From Chlorops oryzae (taxonomy: Eukaryota > Arthropoda > Insecta > Diptera > Chloropidae), in assembly GCA_020466095.1 (NCBI GenBank), contig CM035808.1, forward strand, positions 68,891,957 through 68,955,956: 64,000 nucleotides of DNA, in the 5' to 3' direction. Positions within the stretch are counted from its first letter, which is position 1. The number at the start of each line of letters is the position of its first letter. The position numbers were made by a program, and so were the translations under genes. The notes below the pieces were generated by a model that saw nothing but the letters and a program-made list of their open reading frames with translations, ran no database searches and was not told where the DNA came from. Below are positions 56,074 through 64,000 of this stretch, piece by piece.

Positions 56074-57435
56074 ATGGATTTTGACACGATTGTAAGCCGC
56101 CAATATAAGTTGGGGAACGAAATAAAGCAGTTCATAGAAAACTGCCGAAAGTCTCCGAAAGAGCGCCGCACTTCTCAATGCCGCTTAATCATCAATATTT
56201 TGAAAATTCATATTATGAAGAAATTACCAAGATGGCTGTAGATTACATCAAAAGTTTGGAAAAAAAGGCAATGGAACTGGCAGAAGGTGCCGAAGCATCT
56301 GCAAAAACAAAATCAACACAAGAGGAACACAAGGAGTTAAAGAAACAACACGAGGAAGAGTACGCTAAGCGAAAACTACTTCGTAATCAAAGAGCACTCA
56401 TTCGGGCCTTGGAAAGAAATATTGAAGAAATTTACTCAGCGCGAAATGAACAGCATCCTCACTCGTTCTACACAATTAAAGCAGCAATCCTGGAAAAACG
56501 TATGACAGAGTTGGAGCAAAACAATGCCGCTCTTTGGGAGTCAACAGATGAAAATCAAATAGAGGAATACACACTCCAAATCTATTATGAGATGGAATCT
56601 AAAGTTGCGGCGGCATTAGTTGAACTTCAGCAATACATAGGTAGTGAACCTCAACAGGCAAATCATATAGCATTAAGATCGTATTCCACAGGAAACACTC
56701 AACTTCTACGGATAACACTGCCAAAATTCAATGGCGATTACATGCAATGGGTCGCATTCAAGGTCATTTTTTCAGAGATCGTTCATCAGTCGTCCATAAG
56801 CGATTCTCAAAGGATGCAGTATCTGTCACAATCATTAGTTGGAGAGCCAAGAAATTTAATCAAGCATCTACCATCGATTTGAAGCAACTATTCAGCTGCA
56901 TGGAGCATACTGACAAGCAGATATAACAACAAACGTCTGCTTGTTTCAACATTACTAAATACCCTTTTGTCACAACCCAATGTTAAAACCGAGTCTCCAT
57001 CCTCGATGAAATTACTTCATGATGTGAGAAAAGGAATGCCTACACGGTCTGAAAACTCAAAGAATTCCAATTTAACATTGGGATACTATTATTACTCATG
57101 TGGTAATGCGGAAAATGGACCAATCTTCTCAAACAGCATTCGAACAAAGCATTGACGACAGTAAGATAATTACCGCACTAGATGAAGTCTTGAAGATTCT
57201 AGAACGTAGACTTCAAGCATTGGAAGTAAGGAGCAATGCTGACAAATTGAACAAACGTACATGCGCCTCAGCAGTAGATGCAGATGGAAAGTGTCCTGTG
57301 TGTAAAAAGGATTGTCACAACGTGTATGAATGCAACAGTTTTAAGAAGGCTCCTATCGAACAAAAATGGCGGCTTGTTAAAGCCCATCACTTGTGCGCTA
57401 ACTGCTTAAGAACAGGACATCAATCGCACATTTCG
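56074..57435 (+). pseudogene. BEL3 gag, 5' part
   Basis: The ATG at 56074 (MDFDTIVSRQYKLGNEIKQF) is followed by a frameshift near 56175. The frame 56178-56882 has a coiled-coil-like stretch and the BEL core LRITLPKFNGDYMQWVAFK. After a TGA, 57100-57435 carries CPVCKKDCHNVYEC and HHLCANCLRTGHQSHI knuckles. The LINE interrupts it; the remaining knuckle (GHCTKCKKRHNTLLH) is at about 61815-61860. Confidence 0.85.
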
Positions 57436-57544
57436 TTTTTTCAAAAGCGAATGGATCAACAGCTGACGTCTTAACTGATAATGTTTGCCCAAACGTATTA
57501 TGTACTCTGCCTATTGTTAAATCCAATACTTTTTTGAATTCATC

Positions 57545-60284
57545 ATTGAAAATTGATTATCAAAATGTTTCTGGTATGCGCACTAAAGGCAGCTTATTTG
57601 CTTCTCTGTCAGCCCATTTTGATTACGATATCATTATAATTTGTGAAACTTGGCTTAATTAAAATTTCTTCGGTGAGGAGTTTTTTAACCTTAATGTGTA
57701 TCAAGTGTTCCGAAAAGACCGATATCTGATTAAAACTGGGTGCAGTAGAGGTGGAGGGGTTCTTGTGGCGGTGAAGAACTTATTCTCTGCATCCGTAGTT
57801 GTGCTTGATGATGATGACTCGATTATTGACCAACTTTGTATTGCTATCGGCGGTCAAGCTAATAAGCTGTTTATGTGCGTCTCTTGTGTTCCTCCGAATA
57901 GTTGCTTTGATTTGTATAAATCTCACGTAGATAATATTTATACTATTGCTAATGACTGGAAAGGTAATCATATGTGTGTAGTTAATGACTTTAACTTTAA
58001 TAATTTAAATTGGAAAAGCTCTTTAGATAGGTGTTGCCTTAATCCGTGTAACGTAAGCAATAATATTGAATTGTATTTAATTGATATATTCTCTTCCATA
58101 AATTTGGTTCAAATAAATAATTGCCTAAATGGTTTACATAAACTATTAGACTTAGTTTTCATCACGGATGACAAAGACACGAGTATCTATGAATCTCCTC
58201 CAATCTCACCAGCTACTGTGCATCATACCGCCCTTTCGATCGAACTCAAGTTCTATAATTTTTTGCCGGTTACTGTAAATAATGACGTGACTTTTATTTT
58301 TGATTATAAAAATTGCGATTTTGATATCCTCAATAGCAAAATTACTCGTATTGATTGAAACGCTATTTTGGTAGATTTATGTCCGAAAGATGCTTTCTTA
58401 TGCTTTAAGCGCACATTAGTGGAACTCTGTAATAAATTGGTTCCTCGGGTGTGTAAAAGATACTCCAGCACGCCATGGGCAACTCCGGGCTTAACAAACC
58501 TAAAAAATCTTAAAACTAAATTTTATAAGGGTTTTTTGTCTTCAGGTAATATTGGCTTTTATCTTAAATATAAATTTTATATGCGTGAGTTTAATTTTCT
58601 AAACAAATTTCTTTATAAAATATATATTTTGAATTTCGAATCAAAACTAAGATTAACTCCGAAAGATTTCTGGCGTTTTTTTAACTCTAAAAAGAAAAAT
58701 TCCTACATTCCAGGGAATATGTTTTTTAAATCTGCCTACTCTAGCTGTGCAATTGAAACAGCCAATTTATTTGCTGATTTTCTTTTTGCATCAAATTATG
58801 AACCCATTGGTAGTGAGGGATTTGAAGACTGCGAACCGAACTCTGCCATTGATTTCGGCTGCATGAGTCTGTCCGATAACGACGTCGTCACTGGTATTTC
58901 AAACTTGAAGAATTCATCTAAAAATGACTTAGATGGTATCTCGGTTATCTTACTCAAGCGTTGCTGAAAAAGTATTGCCATGCCCTTAAGAATTATTTTC
59001 AATAAATCTTTGAGTGCTGGAAATTTTATTAATGATTGGAAGACAGCTACATTTACGCCTAATTTTAAATCTGGCAATAAAAGTAATATTGAAAATTATA
59101 GGTCAATTTCTAAAATATCAAATATTAGCAACCTTTTTGAATGCATAGTAAAAGATAGAATATCTCTTGCAGTAAAAAGTTTAATTTCTTCTTTCCAGCA
59201 TGGCTTTGTGTCTGGAAGATCGACTGTGACGAATCTCGCTATTTTTACCGAGTACTGTCTATTGACTTTTGCAGAAGGATACCAAGTCGATAGTATCTAT
59301 ACCGATTTTTCAAAGGCCTTTGATAAGGTGTCACATAAAATCTTGGTTTTGAATCTTGCTGCAATGGGATTTCACTCAACTTTCTTAAGCTGGATTGAAT
59401 CCTATCTTTGTAATAGAGTTTCATTTGTCCGTGTAGATAATATGTTGTCAAATCAGATCATCGCAACGTCAGGGCTACCGCAAGGTTTGGGCCCTCTCTT
59501 ATTCGTATTGTTTATAAATGACATCTCTAATTCTATAAAAATATCTCAATGCCTCCTGTTTGCTGATGATCTTAAACTTTTCTTGAAAATCAAAAATATG
59601 TCTGATTCTGATACGCTTCAGAATGAATTTCATCTTTTATACCGATGGTGTGCTAACAACCGAGTCTTTCTTAATTTAGAAAAGTGCTCATTTGTTACTT
59701 TCTCTTAATGTTTTAACTCTCTTTCCACCTCTTATTGTCTTGGTTCACACTCTCTTAGAAGTATGGATATGGTGAAAGATCTGGGAGTGGTGTTTGACTC
59801 AAAGTTTAGGTTTACACAGCATCTGAATTATATTATTCCGTAGGCCTATCGAATGCTAGCTTTTATAAAACGTAATGGTTCGTATTTTACTGATCCCTAT
59901 ACAATAAAGTCTCTATATATATCGCTGGTTAGATCTAAGCTTGAGTATGCATCCTTCATTTGGAGTCCGTACTATGAAATTCATATTTCCCGCGTTGAGA
60001 GAGTGCAAAAATCGTTTACACGTTTTGCGTTGCGTGGATTGTTTTCTGGTGAAACAATTCCACCATATTTAACTCGTTGTGCCCTTATTGGTATCAAAAA
60101 GTTAGAATCACGCCGTACCTTGCAATCTATTATTTTTATTTCGAATATTATAAGTGCCAGGGTAGATTGTCCGGATCTAATTCATCTTATAACATTTAAC
60201 GTTCTAAACCGAATTTTAAGGCGTATGGATATGTTTTATATGAAGCTGGTGAGAACTTATTATGAAAGGTTTGCCCCTTTCTAA
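57545..60284 (+). pseudogene. LINE ORF2 (endonuclease and reverse transcriptase)
   Basis: Endonuclease: IDYQNVSGMRTKGSLFASL, IIICETWLN, RGGGVLVAVKN and NDFNFNNLNW. RT: GFVSGRSTVTNL, IYTDFSKAFDKVSHKIL, SGLPQGLGPLLFVLFINDI and the active site FADDLKLF. The C-terminal region is at 59853-60284 (YASFIWSPYYEIHISRVERV). Breaks include a TAA after TWLN, stops at about 58356, 58965 and 59706, and further shifts. It is Jockey/I-like; the exact clade is not certain. Confidence 0.88.
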
Positions 60285-60412
60285 AGAGCTTTATCTTGCC
60301 TAAACGCTATTGCTGGCAACGCTGAAATTGACTTTTACCTGTCTAGAGAGCGACTAAAGTCAATTTTAGTATTTTTCACATAATTGTAAAATACATTCTA
60401 ATCATTATTATA

Positions 60413-61705
60413 AAAGGTTGGCTGATAAGTCCCCGGTCTAACAAAGAAAAACACTTTTTTTTTTGTCAAAATTCGTTTTTATTATTCAACATAGTTCCCG
60501 TCAAGAGCGATACAACGATTATTACGACCTTCCAATTTTTTGATACAATTTTGGTAGTACTCCTTCGGTTTTGCCTCAAAATAGGCCTCAGTTTCGGCGA
60601 TCACCTCTTCATTGCAGCCAAATTTTTTCCCTGCGAGCATCCTTTTGAGGTCTGAGAACAAGAAAAAGTCGCTAGGGGCCAGATCTGGAGAATACGGTGG
60701 GTGGGGAAGCAATTCGAAGCCTAATTCATAAATTTTTGCCGTCGTTCTCAATGACTTGTGGCACGGTGCGTTGTCTTGGTGGAACAACACTTTTTCCTTC
60801 TTCATATGGGGCCGTTTTGCCGCGATTTCGACCTTCAAACGCTCCAATAACGACATTTAATAGTCACTGTTGATGGTTTTTCCCTTCTCAAGATAATCGA
60901 TAAAAATTATTCCATACCCATCCCAAAAAACAGGACCACTACTTTGCCAGCGGACTTTTGAGTCTTTCCACGCTTCGGAGACGGTTCACGGATCGCTGTC
61001 CACTCAGCCGACTGTCGATTGGACTCAGGAGTGTAGTGATAGAGCCATGTTTCATCCATTGTCACATATCGACGCAAAAACTCGGGTGTATTGCGAGTTA
61101 ACAGCTGAAAACACCGCTCAGAATCATCAACACGTTGTTGTTTTTGGTCAAATGTGAGCTCGCGCGGCACCCATTTTGCACAGAGCTTTTTCATATCCAA
61201 ATATTGATGAATGATATGACCAACACGTTCGTTTGATATCTTAAGGCCTCTGCTATCTCGATCAACTTCATTTTACGGTCATTCAGAATCATTTTGTGAA
61301 TGTTTTTGATGTTTTCGTCGGTAACCACCTCTTTCGGGCGTCCACTGCGTTCACCGTCCACCGAGCTCATTTCACCACGCTTGAATTTTGCTTACCAATC
61401 AATTATTGTTGATTTTCCTGGGGCAGAGTCCGGAAATTAATTATCAAGCCAAGTTTTTGCTTCCACTGTATTTTTTCCCTTCAGAAAACAGTATTTTATC
61501 AAAACACGAAATTTTTTTTTTTCCATTTTTTTCACAATAACAAAAGTTGCTTCACAAAAGACGCTCTATCTCACAAATTAATTGACTTACAGACGTCAAA
61601 TTTTGACACTAATCATTTGAAGGTTGCCACTAAATAAAAATAATATGTATTTAATACTAGCGACGCCATCTATGTGTCAGACCGGGGACTTATCAGCCAA
61701 CCTGT
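60413..61705 (-). mobile_element. Himar1-like mariner, copy B
   Basis: The inverted ends are A(A/C)AGGTTGGCTGATAAGTCC; TA flanks at 60411-60412 and 61706-61707. It is 1293 bp, collinear with copy A, and holds the empty MITE site AGGCCTCAG near 60585. Confidence 0.95.
60482..61535 (-). pseudogene. Himar1-like transposase, copy B, broken
   Basis: Readable parts are 61200-60907 (CAKWVPRELTFDQK, VTMDETWLYHYT) and 60856-60482 (FHQDNAPCHKS, SPDLAPSDFFLF, KKLEGRNNRCIALDGNYVE). The DD34D spacing is correct. A TAA at 60859-60857 stands at the same codon as the TAA of copy A (6445-6443). Additional shifts lie in the N-terminal part and near 60925. Confidence 0.92.
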
Positions 61706-61796
61706 TACACATAACCTTTAGTTAGTTGTTAAGCTATGGTCTGTTAGAACACTGTTTCATAGACTGAATAAATAATAATAATAATAATAATAATAA

Positions 61797-62765
61797 TCGA
61801 ATAACTGTTAATCAGGTCATTGTACAAAATGCAAAAAAAGGCATAACACCCTTCTTCATATGGAAGAAAACAAACCTGAAAATCAACTACAAGGTACACC
61901 CACTCTGCTTGTAACAGCGACTTCAAATCGAAAGGAGCAAAAAGAGTACTCAGCCACGTCGAGTGCAGTAACCCTTTCGACAAACCATACAGCTCATGAG
62001 GAATGCTTCACTTTGTTGGGAACAGTAGGAATCATTCTTATGAATGAAAATGGCGACACGGTAGAATGTAAGGCAATCCTTGATTCTGGATCACAAGTAA
62101 ATTTGAACACAGAAAATTTACAACGAAAACTCGGAATATCAACATCGCTTTTGAAGCTACAAGTGCCAGGCATTGGTCAAAAAGAAACCAAAATTCATCA
62201 TCGCACAATGATCAAAATACAATCTAAAATCAATGGATTCACAGCCCAAGTGGATGTTCATGTGATACCGAAAATTGTTTCCAATCAACCCGCATATCGC
62301 ATTGAAATTGAAGATTGGAAAATTCCTAAACACTTAACCTTAGCTGATCCGGAATTCAATAAACCTGGGCGCATCGATTGCCTTTTGGGAGCCGAAATAT
62401 TTTTCGACTTACTCACAGAAGGAAACATCAAACTTGGAGACGGGTTACCCACATTGCAAAATACTGTATTTGGCTGGGTGGTCGCCGGCAGTGTAGGAAT
62501 TTCCAATTTATCGAATGCAATTTGTGGCATATGCTCTACATCAGAATTAGAACAGTTGGTTTCGAATTTTTGGAAATTAGAAGAGCTTCCGGAAGACAAT
62601 TCGACTCTGTCACAGGACGATATGAATTGCGAATTACATTTCATTCCAAATACGACCAGATCTCAGGATGGAAAATTCATTGTGAAATTACCACTCAAGG
62701 AGCATCCATCTTCAGTGGGCGATACCCGAGAATTGGCATACTATAGACTCAAACACATTGAGTAA
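61797..62765 (+). pseudogene. BEL3 gag end and protease
   Basis: The stretch resumes gag with GHCTKCKKRHNTLLH. It then carries the DUF1758-type retroelement protease: VECKAILDSGSQVN at about residues 71-84 of the 61860 frame, IDCLLGAEIFFDLL and NTVFGWVVAGSV. BEL gag, protease and pol normally form one long frame; here a TAA at 62763-62765 ends it. Confidence 0.85.
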
Positions 62766-64000
62766 AAACTATCAGCTAATGATGCATTGAGAGCTCTCTA
62801 CAAATCTTTCATGAAAGAGTATGAAGCATTCGGACATATGACCGAAGTTAAGCCACGAGAAAGAAGAAAGCCACAGTACTATATTCCACATCACTACGTG
62901 TTGAAGCCAGACAGTACTAGTACAAAATTAAGAGTCGTTTTTGATGCTTCAGCACACAGAGCTGGAAGCATGTCTCTAAATGACATAATGCACACCGGTC
63001 CCACAATGCAGAGTGAACTGTTTTCGATCTTGCTAAGATTCAGAACATATAAATATGTTTTCAAAACTGATGTCGAAAAAATGTACAGACAAATATGGGT
63101 GCATCCGGATGATCGCAACTTGCAACTTATAATGTGGCGTAAAAATCCATAAGACCAAGTTAAAGTCTACAAGCTCAACACTGTTACTTACCGTACACAT
63201 GCGGCACCTTATTTAGCTACTAGATGCGTAAACCAATTGGCTGATGATAACATGCAGCAATTTCCAGAAGGAGCATCTGCACTCAAAACCAACTTCTACG
63301 TCGATGATGGGTTAGTAGGTGCCAACACGATCCGAGAAGCCATTCAAATTCAGCAGCAGTTGACAACAATATTTCAAGGTGCCGGAATGAAGTTGAAAAA
63401 ATTGTGTGCAATTCATTCCAAGCTTCTACAAGATATTTCTGCAAATGATCAAGAAATAACATTGGATTTCGACTCACAGGAGGACCAAACAACAAAAACT
63501 TTAAGGCTCACATGGCGACCGAAAACTGACGTCCTAGGAACAAGGGCCAGTATTCAGGAGAAACCATCAAGCACCAAGAGAACTAGACGTCGTAAGAATT
63601 TATGATCCACTAGGAGTTGTTGGACCCATTATTTTCAGTGCAAAAATTTTCATTCAACAATTATGGCAACTAAAATATGATTGGTACACAAGACTTCCAA
63701 CGGATCTACAAAAGCAATGGGATAAGTTCAGAAATGAGCTTCCTCAATTGGAAGAAATACCTATTCCAAGATACATACTAGGATCACAAGATTATGCACG
63801 TCTGGAGCTGCATGCTTTTGCCGATGCTTCAGAAAGAGCGTACGGAGCCGCAGTATACGTCAGAACAGTCCAAAGGGATTAAACCGTAAAGAATAATCTG
63901 TTATGTTCTAAATCACGTGTGGCACCCCTAAAACTTCAAACCATTCTAAAATTAGAGCTTTGTGCAGCTCTGCTTGCAGCTGAGTTAACTGCAAGAGTCA
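62766..64000 (+). pseudogene. BEL3 RT and RNase H, incomplete at window end
   Basis: RT pieces: YYIPHHYVLKPDS, LRVVFDASAHRAGS and FKTDVEKMYRQIWV (62787-63152), then the active site NFYVDDGLVGA (63237-63605). After a frameshift, YDPLGVVGPIIFSAK near 63603 and LELHAFADASERAYGAAVYV near 63805 mark the connection and RNase H-like A17 region. Stops at 63150 and about 63880 break it. Integrase and the 3' LTR would be beyond 64000. Confidence 0.87.

Larger units (their letters stand above)
57436..61796 (+). mobile_element. Jockey/I-type LINE in BEL3 gag
   Basis: TCG at 57433-57435 and 61797-61799 may be a 3-bp duplication, and BEL3 gag is cleanly split there. The insert has endonuclease and RT and ends in (TAA)n at about 61769-61796. 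ORF1 is missing, so it is 5'-truncated near the start of ORF2. Its 3' UTR contains a mariner. Without that mariner it is about 3.07 kb. Confidence 0.82.
55247..64000 (+). mobile_element. BEL/Pao element BEL3, interrupted, running off the window
   Basis: The LTR remnant ends CA at 55587 and contains TATATAAG near 55345. The primer site TGGTGACCCCGACAG at 55589-55603 has the usual BEL form. Gag, protease, RT and RNase H follow on the plus strand. A LINE and a mariner are nested in gag. The 3' end and 3' LTR lie outside the window. Confidence 0.88.

Overview
The window looks like heterochromatin-like or otherwise transposon-saturated DNA from a true fly (Diptera). It is AT-rich and holds Himar1-like and other mariners, a piggyBac element, a mini-me-like repeat, BEL/Pao and Gypsy/Ty3 LTR elements, an RTE LINE and a Jockey/I-type LINE. 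I found no confident host gene, tRNA, rRNA or CRISPR array. All boundaries were read by eye from repeated ends, target-site duplications (TSDs) and protein motifs.

Left part (1-18489). A mini-me-like repeat (1752-2140 and 11119-11545) is split by a BEL/Pao element on the minus strand (BEL1, 2141-11118). BEL1 carries a Himar1-like mariner (5754-7292), which is itself split by a 239-bp MITE with an 8-bp TSD. A piggyBac element (8296-11076) sits in the BEL1 5' LTR at a TTAA site. A decayed LINE fragment (12786-13620) and a second decayed BEL element (about 14222-17770) follow.

Middle part (18490-55242). This is one tandem array of a long-LTR Gypsy element (Osvaldo/Ulysses-like) on the plus strand: LTR1-int1-LTR2-int2-LTR3-int3-LTR4. 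The whole array is flanked by one 4-bp duplication, AAGT. int2 has a 5'-truncated RTE LINE in gag, with a 12-bp TSD. int3 is interrupted by a different, very large Gypsy/errantivirus-like element on the minus strand (36163-49712).

That errantivirus-like element is the most interesting object. In element order it reads: 5' LTR, coiled-coil gag with five zinc knuckles, protease, RT/RNase H/integrase, a protein tyrosine phosphatase (PTP) domain, an F-type envelope gene, a Ulp1/SENP-like (C48) cysteine protease, a mariner insertion, then 3' LTR. Phosphatase and SUMO-protease-like genes are not normal parts of Ty3/Gypsy elements that I know of. Both show their catalytic residues, and both are now broken by stops or frameshifts.

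Right part (55247-64000). A third BEL/Pao element (BEL3, plus strand) has an 8-unit hairpin minisatellite in its leader. A Jockey/I-type LINE (57436-61796) interrupts its gag, and the LINE's 3' end holds a second Himar1-like mariner (60413-61705). BEL3 pol continues to the window edge. Almost every coding region is a broken relic; the best preserved are the RTE ORF, the int3 integrase and parts of the errantivirus-like element.
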